In this document: positions 49,430-61,000 of the stretch, piece by piece | Layout: the number at the start of each line of letters is the position of its first letter | Numbering within the stretch: position 1 is the first letter of the stretch | Assembly (NCBI GenBank): GCA_947471745.1 | Contig: CANJKZ010000461.1 | Coordinates: 811,001-875,000 of the forward strand | From: Closterium sp. Naga37s-1 | Taxonomy: Eukaryota > Streptophyta > Zygnematophyceae > Desmidiales > Closteriaceae | DNA length: 64,000 bases | Direction: 5' to 3' | Position numbers and translations under genes: made by a program | The notes under the pieces: model-generated | Databases searched by the model: none | The model's input: the letters and a program-made list of their open reading frames with translations, nothing else | Told to the model about the DNA's origin: nothing

Positions 49430-52021
49430 CGAATTGTCTTAATCGGTTATGAGACGATGGGAAATGGAGAAGGTGCGTTCCGATTTGGCGGAAGTTGCCG
49501 GAATTGCAAGGTAGAAAGAAATAGGGAATCGTGCACCATGCACTTTCCACCACATGTTGAAAGTTTGATATTTTGCCTTAGAGTCCATGCTCACCCCTTC
49601 TTCTTCAAGATACTTGGTCATTTGCACGGTGGTGGATTGACGCACCCCGTTGTCGCGGGAATGAAAGAGACCACCAAGGAGAGAGGATGTGGAACGAGAG
49701 GAAGTTGATGTTTGATCACGCGAGTCGTTGTTATCTTCCGCTTCCATGTTGCGCTTGTATGCCTCCCCATAACTGCTTCCATGAAAGTCTCCCTGACTGG
49801 GCGCGTCGAAACATGTCCGGCATCCGTGTTTGCCCCCTCCGATTGAACCTTGGATCAAGGAGCGTTGCAACCGTGTACTCCTCGGAAGAACGGTCGTAAT
49901 AGTTCTTTGGCGCTGTTCTCCAGGCAGGTGGCATTGGCATGGCAGCGGCATCAGTTTCTGCCGCCAGAAACTTCCCCTGGAGCTCGAAGCATTTTCCCTG
50001 CTTGGGAAAGTTCGCATTTCGGCTTAGGAAAGCGGGAGCCCGAGAAGCTTCCGCCCCCTGTTGCAACAGTTTCGTCACGGGCTGGGTATAAATTTTATCA
50101 GCAATCTGGGGCAGGGTTGGGTAAAAAGCGATCGGAAAACGAAAAACTAACCAGTCCCCACAAACCCTGGTCGTCAAGCACATTTATTTTTACAAGGGCG
50201 CCTTCGGTTGCTGTTTTCTTTTCAACAGGGTGAGATTGCGGGTTTCCCAACTGGCCGATGCCTCTGCCATCTCGTGGCCAACCACCTCTCTCGGGTGGTT
50301 TGCCACGGGGTGGCACAGGCACCACAAATTGCCTGAGAGGGAAAACGCAGGGAGGTTTCGAACCCTTCTGATGCCGTCGCCAAAAGAAATGTTCTGCAGC
50401 CAATGTCATTCTGACGGCATCGACAGAAATGAAACAATTTTTTGGGCTGCCCCCCAAAAAGTCAACGTTTTGGCAACTTCCCTGCACATTCTTCCGACGG
50501 CATCGAATGCCTGGAGAACAGCGCCTTTAGCTTTGCAAGGCCATTATTGCATGCTTCCAAGATCTCCCCACCGTCCCTCGTCCACCCCTCCATCTTATCC
50601 ATTAGAATTTTTATAAGTGGGATACAAAAGGAAACACTAGAATAAGAACTCCCCTATAAAACCGTGGTAAACTCCGCAAAAGGTGAAAGGATGTTGGCGA
50701 GGACTTGAAGAGACTCCCATTTCTCGTCCTTCAATTTGAGCGCTCGTTCCACGTCCTCTGTTACTTCTCCCACCAAGTAGGAATCGATTGCGGGTCGGAG
50801 GAGTAACGCTTGATCAAACATGTTATGGTTGCTCCCCCATCTAGTCGGCGTATCCAAAGCAATGGAGTTGACATCAATGAAACCCTTCTTGCAACGGTTT
50901 GCAAAATTCCCCATACGCAAAGGGGATCCCCGAATGTGAACGGCGAAGCCCCGAACCTTCTTGAGAGCCACATCTACCATGCCATCTTTCAAGATTTTTT
51001 CAACGACAAGGTTGAGAACATGTGCAAAACACTGCATGAGCCTTGCACTCGGGACCCCTTCTCATCCACAAAAAGTTTGATAAACCGGTCGTTGGAAAAT
51101 GCATTATCCAGCGTGATTGCCATCAATTTTTCCCCAAGCCCCCACTCATCATACACCGACTCCGTGAATGCACTTTTTATAGCCTCACCTGTGTGCCTCC
51201 CCTCCCAAAGTGTAAAATCTAGCACGCATGACCTATTGTTGAAATCCTTGTCAACAGAATGTGACGTGGCGACCATGTATACACGAGTGTTGGGTGCCGT
51301 CCAAATTTCACAAGTGAATGCAATCTTGGAGGGAAGTGCTTGAAAGTATGCACTAAGTCTACCCACATACTCATTATACTTGGTCGTCAAATCGCTTGAG
51401 ATGATTTTGCGCGAAAATTTGGTCGCTTGAGGGTTGAGCCACTTCAAGTAATCCTTGGAGCCTTTGTCTTCGATGGCGGAGAAGGCGATGGAGCATCTCG
51501 AGAAGACTCGGACAAGCCGCTCGCGGTTTTCACGCTCCGTGTAGGCCGTCGTCCGTGTCAAGGAACGAATTATGTCCCCACATCCGCAACCATCCTTCGT
51601 TGCGAGCTCAACTTCAAATACCGTAACGTACTCCTTAGGATGCTTCGACTTGGCGTGATTCCGCATCGCAGTGGTGAAAGTGCCCTTAACGGATATGATG
51701 CTATCAACACCTTTGGGGGGACAATAAGTATACCTTGTCTTTTCCTCGCCATCAATCTTTGAGAACAATTTCCAAATCTAGGAGGTTTCTAGTCTTCACG
51801 CGCTTCCTACTCGGTTCGGTAGCGCCATCGTCACCCACGAAACATGGTGATTTGCTCTGACTCTCTTGAATGCGAATATGACCGTCATTACACGTAGGTG
51901 AGAGGATTCCAACTTCGTCGGTGTTAAGGACGGGATAATCGGATGTACGGATATGTTTCTGCTCCCCTTGACTTTTCCTTCCCACTTCCCTGTCCCTTCT
52001 GTGGTGCAGCTTATTTAGCAC
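49430..52021 (-). pseudogene. Decayed hAT-family transposase
   Basis: Minus-strand pieces in order: a BED-like entry (WKLFSKIDGEEKTRYTYC near 51775, then MRNHAKSKHPKEY), a central hAT region (ITLDNAFSNDRFI; CFAHVLNLVVEKIL; DTPTRWGSNHNM, 51768-50654), YTVATLLDPRFN near 49880, and the dimerisation end (WWKVHGARFPISFYLAIPAT and SAKSERTFSISHR, near 49560-49460). Frame changes occur near 51040 and 49840. About 500 bp at 50130-50640 shows no hAT motif and may be an insertion. No terminal inverted repeats were found. Its sequence is clearly different from the intact hAT at 28.6-31.5 kb. Confidence 0.87.
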
Positions 52022-52712
52022 GAAGCAACCAAGAAGACAAGTTCCTAGTTAGATTGATGATTGTTTGGACCCTCGTCGTATCGACACATCAAATAGCAAG
52101 TTATTTACATAATACAGTCAATTAAGGGTTCTATAATTCCAATAGTGATTGGCATTGGTGATGTGTTGTTACATGTAAAGGTCTCTCATTTGGACTACAC
52201 CATGATTTACAGAACAAGAAACTGCTATATAAGGAACTCAAGATAAGGGAGAGCATCTTTCCACGCTGCATGACAACATGTGCACTATGCGGGCTATGCC
52301 GTTCAGCACCCCGCGGAACTTGCCCGTGTGCTGCTGCAGCACCCCCTGCAACCCTCGCCCGTACTGGTGAAGGGGAGCAAGGGGCAAGGGAGAGGACGGG
52401 GTTGGGGAGGGAGGGACAGGGCATTGTTAGTGATTTGGGAAGGGCTATGCAGAGTTGAGGTTGTCACACACATGAAATTATGGCAATGGGAGCAGTAGGG
52501 GTGGGCTTGGCTTGAAAGAGGTGCGTGCGAGGGTTAGACTATGAGCGAGGGAGGCAGAAGCGGGGGTGAAGGGAGGGAAGCGTACGGCATGGTGCTGTGC
52601 AATAGATGGGGGCCATGCGAGGTTACCTCGGATCCGCGCACTTCTATAGCGTACGTGGGTGTCCATGTCTGAGTACACTATGCTGCCCTATCAGCACACA
52701 CATGGACATACA
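52022..52712. other. Intergenic; nothing firmly recognised
   Basis: A plus frame at 52280-52390 (AVQHPAELARVLLQHPLQP) might be a small exon, but no family is recognised. No RNA gene is seen. Confidence 0.3.
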
Positions 52713-52952
52713 TGTCAAGATAGCAGCATAACTAGGAGCTAGGGTTTTTGTAGGGCCTAGGCTTAGTAGCCTAGGCCAAGGGGGGTATCGAGGGAGTTGT
52801 GCCAAGAAGAGGTGATTGCACTATGGAATGAGGAGTACAAATAGGCAAGGAGCAAGAGCAACTAGGGGTGATCCACCAAACAAAATACAGGATAACTACA
52901 CTACAAATAAACCAAAAGCAAGTATATAAAAGATATGAAATATATTTCGACA
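52713..52952 (-). repeat. LTR of element I (3' in element orientation)
   Basis: 240 bp; pairs with 54063-54298. Confidence 0.91.
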
Positions 52953-54062
52953 CGCCCCCATAATTGCTTACGGAGTGTAGTTATCACCCCCTGAAAGGGA
53001 TACACCAATACGGGTAGGAACACGGGCATGAAGAGAAGCACAGGAACGACACTGGAAGCACGGGGGACATGGGAGTGGGGTGAGAGGAGGAGGAGGCGGC
53101 TGATACTGCAGCTGGACTCACACCACCCCCTCAACCTCCCCCCCACAGCAGCAGCAACAGCAATGAGGAGAGAGAGGAGGAGGAGGCGTGGTGGCAGTTG
53201 CTGCAGTTGAGTCACCCACCACCCACACCCCCTGAACCTCCCCACCACTTCACACTCCCCCCCACAACAGCAGGTGCGGCCGTGAGAGAGAGAGGAGGCA
53301 GGCTGGCGCTGTAGGTGCAACCTCCCCCTCACACCCTCCCACCCTCCCCCCAACTGCTGCACGCACAGCAGGGAGAGGGAGGAGAAGGGTGGGGGCGGGT
53401 TAGGAGCTGCGCGTGTGGCTGCAGATGCGTGTGCAGCTGCGTGCGTGCGTAGCTGTGCGCGGCTGCGCTCGTGGGGCAGCAGGGCGCGCAGGGCAGCAGG
53501 ATGTGCGGGGTGCGTAGGGCAGCAGGTGGCGCGGGCAGCAGGGCGCGCGGGGCGCGCAGGGGCAGTAGGGCGCGCGGGGCACGCAGGTAGCAGGGCGCGC
53601 GGGGCGCGCAGGGCAGCAGGACGCGCGGGGCGCGCTGGCAGCAGGGCACGCGGGGCGCGCAGGGGCACGTGGGCAGTAGGGCGCGCGGGGCGCGCAGGGC
53701 AGCGGGGTGCGCAGGGCAGCAGGGCGCGGGGGGGCGCGGCAGGCAGCAGCGCATGGCAGAAGGACGGGCGCACAGGGCAGCAGAGCGTGCTGTGCGCGAG
53801 GGGCAGCAGGGCGCACGGGGAGCGCGGGCAGCAGGGCGCGCGGGGCGCGCAGGGCAGCAAATCGACGCGCGCTCGAGGTGTGCGACGGGCATAAACCGAC
53901 GCGTGCTCGAGGCGCGCGACGAGCAGAAACCGACGCGCGTGACAGGCGCGCTATGGGCAGAAACCGACGCGCGCGGCGAGCACGCGACGGGTAGCATGAC
54001 GGAAGCTAACGGTGGGCCCATTATCATAAAAACCGGTCCGAGGAGGAACCGCTATGATACCA

Positions 54063-54298
54063 TGTCAAGATAGTAGCATAAGTAGGAGCTAGGGTTTTTG
54101 TAGGGCCTAGGCTTAGTAGCATAGGCCTAGGGGGGTATCGAGAGAGTTGTGCCAAGAAGAGGTGATTGCACTATGGAATGAGGAGTACAAATAGGTAAGT
54201 AGCAAGAACAACTAGGGGTGCACCACCAAACAAGATACAAGATAACTACACTGCAAATATACCACAAGCAAATTTATAAAATATATGAAATATCGACA
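54063..54298 (-). repeat. LTR of element I (5' in element orientation)
   Basis: 236 bp; next to the minus-strand primer site. Confidence 0.91.
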
Positions 54299-54303
54299 AT
54301 ACA

Positions 54304-54880
54304 GCCCACGGCACACGTTGTGTGCGTGCAGGTGTGTGCGCCGCCACCCGCGTCGCCACGTCCATGCGCGCACGCTCCATCGTGCGCATTCCCTCCACCA
54401 CCATCCGCGCCTCCTCCTCCGTCGCGTGCCGTGCTGCCTCCGCCTCTCTCGAGTGTGCCTCCGTTGCCTGCGCCGAGTCCCGCCCCCACTCCTCCGCTGC
54501 CGACTCCGCCGCGGCCATCTGCTCAGCGTGGCGCAAACCCTCCGACTGATCCTCCACCTGCGCCACCTCCCCGCGGAATCCTCCACGTGCACCTCTAGCA
54601 TCTGCAGCATGGCGTGGAGCGACGCAATGGCCGTGTCCTACTCACGCACCACCTCCTTCACCACGTCGTCGCGCTACGCCACCGCCTCACCCAGCTTCGC
54701 CTGCGGCTGCTTCAGCACGCACTGCAAAACCTTCTCTTCCCCCTCCGCCCCCTCTTGCAGGTTCCCCCTCTCCTCCTCCGCACTCTCGCGCGCCTACGCA
54801 TACCCCCACGCGCGCTCTTGCCACTCGTACACATCCTTGGGCAGCTGTGTGCGCATCAGCATCAGATGAGGAGGCGAGGC
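54304..54880 (-). pseudogene. Decayed coiled-coil-like protein, unknown
   Basis: The minus strand reads an Ala/Glu/Arg-rich helical sequence (LPKDVYEWQERAWGYA, then KVLQCVLKQPQAKLGEAVA and, after a frame change near 54560, EQMAAAESAAEEWGRDSAQA). Three in-frame stops, all TAG (54796-54794, 54676-54674, 54640-54638), lie where Gln would suit the helix. It may be a gag-like gene or a host coiled-coil gene; no family is recognised. Confidence 0.45.
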
Positions 54881-55458
54881 GGCACTGGAGGTCAAATGGC
54901 AGGACGCGACGCAACCGCGCAGGTGACAACGTCGCGAGCTAGCCGTAATGGCGCTATTCGCATGCGCTGGGGCATAACTTTGTACCCCAGGGGGAGGCGG
55001 ACACTCTACACGTGGGCTATGTCGTATCGGCGCTTAGGGAATAGTTGCTTATATTCCTGGTATTTGTAATGCTATTTCTACGCTTTCAAGTCGAAACTTT
55101 CCTTGGTTTATCGCTTGCCTTGTCAGGTTGATCGGCTCACATTATCTCCGCTAGGTAGTTTGCGCCCTACGCTTGAAATTGGCTCTTCCGCAGTGTGTTC
55201 CCCCAACCCAACCTCCGTACAAAATTGGTTGGCATCACCAGCCTTGTTTCAAATTCGCCCCCAAATCAGCAATCGTCAAAGGGTGTGCACTAACAATGCC
55301 CCCAAAAACCACCCCCAGGAAATTGCACCATTGCTTTAAAAGGTTTGGGACCACGCGGATGATTTTGGGTGTCCTGCGCATGTGGCATTGTGTTTTTTAG
55401 GGTTCAGAATTTTGATCCCTAAAAATCAGAGCTTGATACGTTTTTTTAATAGCACAGC
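54881..55458. other. Intergenic; nothing firmly recognised
   Basis: No supported gene. TTGCACCATTGCTTTAA near 55325 also occurs (complemented) near 48787, which hints at a low-copy dispersed repeat. Confidence 0.35.
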
Positions 55459-55928
55459 TTGGATAAGCAACTTCCAAGCAGCCGCGCGACATGGCAAAAA
55501 ACAAAAACAATCATTGACGCAGCTCTCATGATCGCTTCGGCCGGCCAGGCGAGGCCCTCTGGCGCACGCGACAATGAGCACGTGCCAGCGGCACCCTCGA
55601 GGCACACGCCCTCTGCTGATGTGAGCCACCTTGCCTTGACCACTGTGCAGGTTCATGCGTTGCTGGCGATGTTACAGCAGCACGCACCTGTAACGGCGGG
55701 GACTTCTAACAATGAAGAAGTTACAGCAAAAAATAACAAGAAATAAGAAAATGTCGTCGCCCCTCGCTCGCCCAAGGCCGCTCATGTCGAGAAGAACCCC
55801 GCTCCGGCACCCGCCGAAGATGACAGCGACGAATACGATGATGCTGCTGGTGAGGCTCCTCGCTGCTGCAATCCATTTTTTTCCAATGCTTCTCACCCAC
55901 ACTCCCCTCGTTCCGTCCTTCAACAGCA
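55459..55928 (+). pseudogene. Gag-like gene E, part before Copia D
   Basis: The frame from 55459 reads a polar segment with TWQKTKTIIDAALM and VQVHALLAMLQQHAPV, reaches a TAA at 55744-55746, and continues in the same frame with an acidic stretch (AEDDSDEYDDAAGEA) up to the insertion of D. A frame change near the T-run at 55879-55885 is needed to join it to the part after 63320. I assign it to E by position only. Confidence 0.5.
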
Positions 55929-56057
55929 TGTCAGAATACTGTAGCTCATGCATATTGTGTAGGCTATAGTGGGGTAGCCCATAAGGGGTACAACCCAATT
56001 AGGGTTAGTACTTGTACCCAATTCATTCATAGTTCATTCATTCCTTGTTTCTTCTCA
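55929..56057 (+). repeat. 5' LTR of Copia D
   Basis: 129 bp, identical by eye to 63192-63320. Confidence 0.95.
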
Positions 56058-56074
56058 TGGTATCGAGCAGGTTC
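56058..56074 (+). promoter_or_regulatory. Primer-binding site of Copia D
   Basis: TGGTATCGAGCAGG directly after the LTR resembles the initiator tRNA-Met complement TGGTATCAGAGC, with one base missing. Confidence 0.8.
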
Positions 56075-56149
56075 CCTCGTGGGAACTGTTCCTAGGGCCC
56101 ACCGTTTTTTTTTTTTTTTTTTTTTTTCCTGCCCGGAGCGCACCCAGCC

Positions 56150-56940
56150 CCTGCCCGAGTCGCGCTCCCCTCTCTCGCGCCGCCCTAGCGGCCCCTTCGC
56201 GCCGCCCTCGCGGCCCCTTCGAGCCGCCCTCGCGGCTCTGTCGCCCTACCCTAGCGACCCCGCGGCCCCACCCTCGCGGCGCCGGCCGCCTCCCTTCGCG
56301 GCCCCTACTCCGCCGCCCCTCGCGGCCCCGATCCGCCGCCCTCGCGGCCCCGCTCCGCCGCCCTCGCGGCCCCGATCCGCCGCCCTTCGCGGCCCCTACT
56401 CCGCCGCCCTCGCGGCCCCTACTCCGCCGCCCTCGCGGCCCCGATCCGCCGCCCTTCGCGGCCCCGATCCGCCGCCCTCGCGGCCCCTACTCCGCCGCCC
56501 TCGCGGCCCCGATCCGCCGCCCTCGCGGCCCCTACTCCGCCGCCCTCGCGGCCCCTACTCCGCCGCCCTTGCGGCCCCGATCCGCCGCCCTCGCGGCCCC
56601 GATCCGCCGCCCTCGCGGCCCCGGCCCCTGCTCCTACGGCCCCGGCGCCTGCTCCTACGGCCCCCCACGCCTACTCCTACGAGCAGCCCAGCCGCCGAGC
56701 CGCCCAGCAACCGAGCAGCCCAGCCGCTGAGCAGCCGAGCCGCCCAGCAGCCGAGCCGCCCAGCCGCCGATACGCCCAGCAGCCGAGCCGCCCAGCAGCC
56801 GAGCCGCCCAGCCGCCGAGCCGCCCAGCAGCCGAGCCGCCCAGCAGCCGAGCAGCCGAGCCGCCCAGCAGCCGAGCCGCCCAGCCGTCGAGTCGCCGAGC
56901 CGCCCTGCAGCCGAGCCGCCCGAGCCGCCCTGTCCGGTAA
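56150..56940 (+). repeat. GC-rich tandem-repeat leader of Copia D
   Basis: Degenerate units of 15-16 bp (CGCCGCCCTCGCGGCCCC; GATCCGCCGCCCTCGCGG) until about 56620, then CCGAGCCGCCCAGCAG units. The 330-residue frame across it is an artefact of the repeat. Confidence 0.85.
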
Positions 56941-57004
56941 GAGCAGCGCCTCTCTCACAGCACTGCCCTCACCCTACTGTTTGCACTGCTAGTCTACTGC
57001 TGTC

Positions 57005-58030
57005 ATGGCTTCCCCTAGTGTCCTCGCTTTTGACGCTGAGGGTCGGGCCATTGACTTTGAAGTCTGGATAGATGACCTGCAACTTTTCTTACAGTGCGAT
57101 AGGGCAGACGGCCTCTCCCTCTTTGACTTCACTTCTGGTGCCTCTCCTGCCCCCGCTGCTGATGCTGACGCCACTGTTCGCTCACAGTGGGCCACGCGCG
57201 ATGCTGCTGCACGTCTTGCTGTGCGTCACCACCTACCTACCTCTGAGCGTGCGCACTTTAGCCAGTACAAGAGTGCTCAGACCTTGTACGACGCTGTAGT
57301 TGCACGCTACTCCTCCCCTGCCACTGCTGCACTGAGCCGCCTCATGCTACCGTACCTCTTCCCTGACCTTGCTGCCTTTCCCACAGTCGCTGACCTCATT
57401 ACGCACCTCCGCACTAGTGACACTCGCTACCGCGCTGCGCTTCCTGCTGAGTTCTGCGCCAAGAACCCCCCCCCCATGTACATCACCCTCTACTACATAG
57501 TCACCCGTCTCCCTGACTCCCTTCGCGTAGTCAGGGACCACTTCCTCTCGGTTTGCCCCACCACTCTCACCGTTGACCTCCTCGAGAAGGCCCTCCTAGC
57601 AGCAGAAAAGAGCATAGTCGCTGTAGGAGCCTCTCGTGGTGACCCTCGCACCCCCATCTTTGAGGGGTGTTCCCCCTCCCCTCTTTTGCCCTCTGTTGCC
57701 TCTGTTGCTGCGGCCGACCTCGCTGGTTTGGAGTCGGTTGGGGCAGCGTCTACCCCTAGCGGGAGACGCCGCCCTGGCAAGGGCAAGGGGGGCAGGGGCG
57801 CTGGAGGAGCTAGCGGGGGCGGTGGAGGCGGCGGTGGAGGCGGTGGAGGAGGTGGGGGTGGCGGTGGGGGTGGTGGCGGGGGTGGAGGTGTAGGTGGCGG
57901 CAGTGGAGGCGCAGGCGGCAGCGGCGGTGGCGGAGGGAGCGGAGGTGGCGGCGGTGGAGGAGGAGGCGGCGGAGGAGGTGGAGCTGGTCGGGGTGGCGCT
58001 GCGCAGAGGGTCGGCTCCAGTGGTGGTCAG

Positions 58031-58066
<36 letters not shown>

Positions 58067-61000
58067 CAGCGCACTCGTGACGTCCCCTCCCCTCAGCAGC
58101 TCCGTGAGTGGTACACTGCACGCCAGAGGGGTGGGGGTACTGGTCCGTGCACCTACGTCCTGCGCACCGGCGACCGCGCGGGTGAGCAGTGCGGGGGTGC
58201 GCACTCCACCCAGCGCTGCTTTGGCCGCCTGACGGACGCTTGGCGTCACCAGTTCCCTGAGGCCACTGAGATCCCCCGCTGGGGTGAGCTGTCTAGGGCG
58301 GGTGTAGCTGTCTTTGACCTTGACTTTGATGCTATTCTTGCTGCCATGTATACTGTGACTATTAGTGATGAGGGTGACTGTTACCGGTGTTTTCCGCCCG
58401 ACCCGGGCATTGAGACTGCTGCTCTAGGTACTGGTGAGGCTGCTGCTCTAGGTGCTAGCGAGGCTGCTGCTCTAGGTGCGTCTGCTCCCTCAGGTACTGG
58501 TGAGTCTGCTCTCTCAGGTTCTGCGTCGGCTTCGGCCTCCCACACCTTCACCCTTGACTCGGGGGCTTCTCGCTCCTTCTTTCGAGACTGCACCACACTC
58601 ACGCCGCTTGGCCGGCCAGTTGCGGTCTCTCTGGCAGACCCCTCTGGGGGTCCTGTCCTTGCTCACTTCTCCACTGTCCTCCCGTGTCCGGCGGCCCCCT
58701 CTGGCACCCTGTCTGGTCTTTACCTCCCCTCGTTCTCTACGAACTTGGTGAGTGGTGCTGACCTACAGGATGCGGGGGTTCACCAGTTCACTCCTGCGAG
58801 TCAGCGGGTGACCCACTGCACGGACGCTCGGACAGGCCGACACCTGGCCACGTTTACACGTCGGCCGGGGTCGAGCCTGTACACACTGACCACTGCGTCT
58901 CCCCCAGTCCCTGCGTCTGGTCAGGTAGCAGCGTCGGGTCAGGTGTTTGCTGCAGCGTCCAGGTCTGGTCCTGAGTCTGCCCCCTGCTCGTGTCGCCTCC
59001 TGTCTCACGAGACTCTCCTCTGGCACCACCGCCTTGGTCACCCCTCCCTGCTTCGTCTCCGGAGCATGGCCTCCCGTGTCCTTGTCTCTGGTCTTCCCCG
59101 GTCCCTCCCTCCACTTCCTCCTGGGCCTGGCCCTACCTGCGTCCCCTGTGTCGAGGGACGACAGCGGGCTACCCCTCACTCCTCCCAGTTTCCTCCGACA
59201 GAGGCCCCGCTGCAGACGCTTCACATGGACGTGTGGGGCCCGGCCCGCGTCCGTGGACAGGGTCACGAGCGCTACTTCCTGCTGGTGGTTGACGACTACT
59301 CGCGTTACACCACAGTCTTCCCCTTGCGCAGCAAGGGTGATGTCACTGAGGTGTTGATCGACTGGATCCGCGCAGCTCGTCTCCAGCTCAGGCGGAGCTT
59401 CGGCTCGGACTTTCCTGTTCTGCGTCTGCACTCTGACAGAGGCGGAGAGTTCTCCTCTGGCCTTCTGCGAGCCTACTGTCGTGCACGAGGCATCCGCCAG
59501 ACCTTCACGCTTCCGGACTCTCCACAGCAAAATGGGATTGCTGAGCGCCGCATTGGCATGGTCATGGACGTCGCCCGTACGTCCATGATGCATGCGGCTG
59601 CCCCCCATTTTCTGTGGCCGTTTGCGGTTCGGTACGCGGCGCATCAGATCAACCTTCAGCCCAGGGTCTCCATGCCGGAGACCTCCCCAGCCTTGCTGTG
59701 GACGGGGAAGGTTGGCGATGCGTCTGCGTTCCGTGTCTGGGGATCTCGGGCGTTTGTCCGCGACTTGTCTGCGGACAAGCTGTCCCCTCGTGCTGCTCCT
59801 TGCGTCTTCCTGGGTTTCCCCCCTGACGCCCCAGGGTGGCAGTTCTACCACCCCACCTCTCGCCGTGTTCTGTCCTCCCAGGACGTCACGTTCGACGAGT
59901 CGGTCCCCTACTACCGCCTCTTCCCCTACCGCACTCCGTCCCTCCCCCCGCCACCGCTCTTCCTTGTACCAGGTCCCCCCCCGGTAGACCCCCCCCCCCC
60001 TCAGGGTCCTGCCCCTTCAGGTGTGTCCCAGGTAGACGCTGTTGAGCCTGTCGAGGTCGCTGGTGACTCTGGTGCTGCTGAGGGTGCTGAGCCTGGGGGT
60101 GCTGACTCTGGGGGTGCTGAGCGTGTGGGTGCTGACTCTGGGGGTGCTGAGCGTGTGGGTACTACGGCTGGGGGTGCTGAGCCTGGGGGTGCTGCGTCTG
60201 GGGGTGCTCAGCCTGGGGGTGCTACGCCTGGAGGTGCTGAGCCTGGGGGTGCTGCGTCTGGGGGTGCTGAGCCTGGGGGTACTACGCCTGGAGGTGCTGA
60301 GCCTGGGGGTGCTACGCCTGGTGGTGCTGTGCCTGGCGGTTCTCCGGGTGCTCCTTCTCGCCGGGAGCCACTCTCTCCCCAGGAGCTGCGTGAGTGGTTT
60401 GCCCGGCGCTGGAGGCGAGCTGCTGGAGCTGGAGGTGCTGCGGGTACTGGAGGTTCTGTTGCTGCTGAGAGAGCTGGTGCCACGGGTCCCGGAGGTGCTC
60501 GTACTGGGAGTACTGGAGCTGCTGGACCTGCGGGTACTTCTGGAGCTGGAGTTGCTGCGGGTGTTGGCGCGGAGGCTACTGCTGTCGGTCCTGGAGGCGG
60601 TCCTGCTGGGGGTACTACTGGTGCTGCTGGGGGTTCTGGAGCTGGAGCTGCTACTGGTGCTGGTGCTGCCACTGGGGGTGCTGGTTCTGTCCCTCCTGTG
60701 TCTGGAGTCGCCGCGCGGCCTCGGCCGTACTTCGTTCCGCTCCTTCAGCAGGTTCTTGGTCTCCCGCCTTCTACTGGTCCTCCTCCTCCCTTAGAGTGTC
60801 CACAGCCTGTCCCGTCGCAGTTACAGTTACAGCCGGCCTCCCCACTGCCTGCTCCGTCTCCCTACACTGGTCCTACTGGAGGTCTTGCTGAGCGTCGTGA
60901 GCCTGCGTCTCGCCCTGCGTCGCCTGTCCGTGCTGCTCGCACTAGTGGTCGCGGTTCGCGTCAGCGTCCTCCTCCTGTCCCTGGCACGCACCGGATGTCT

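Larger units (their letters stand above)
52713..54298 (-). mobile_element. Non-autonomous LTR retroelement I
   Basis: LTRs 52713-52952 (240 bp) and 54063-54298 (236 bp) begin TGTCAAGATAG and end TCGACA. Target duplication is ATACA (52708-52712 and 54299-54303). The minus-strand primer site TGGTATCATAGC lies at 54051-54062. The interior is GC-rich tandem sequence ([24 protein letters not shown], about 53480-53990) with no protein domain. LTRs are longer than, and only partly alike, those of B, C and G (shared TAGGAGCTAGGGTTT and GAGTACAAATAGG blocks), so it is a sister family. Confidence 0.93.

Noticed and set aside
52901..54027. Ala/Arg/Pro-rich minus-strand proteins in element I
   Set aside because: Tandem GC-rich interior of an LTR element; no homologous frame in the sister elements.
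56079..57071. 330-residue Pro/Arg/Ser-rich protein in the D leader
   Set aside because: Tandem-repeat leader overlapping the gag start; equivalent regions in A and F are not conserved as protein.
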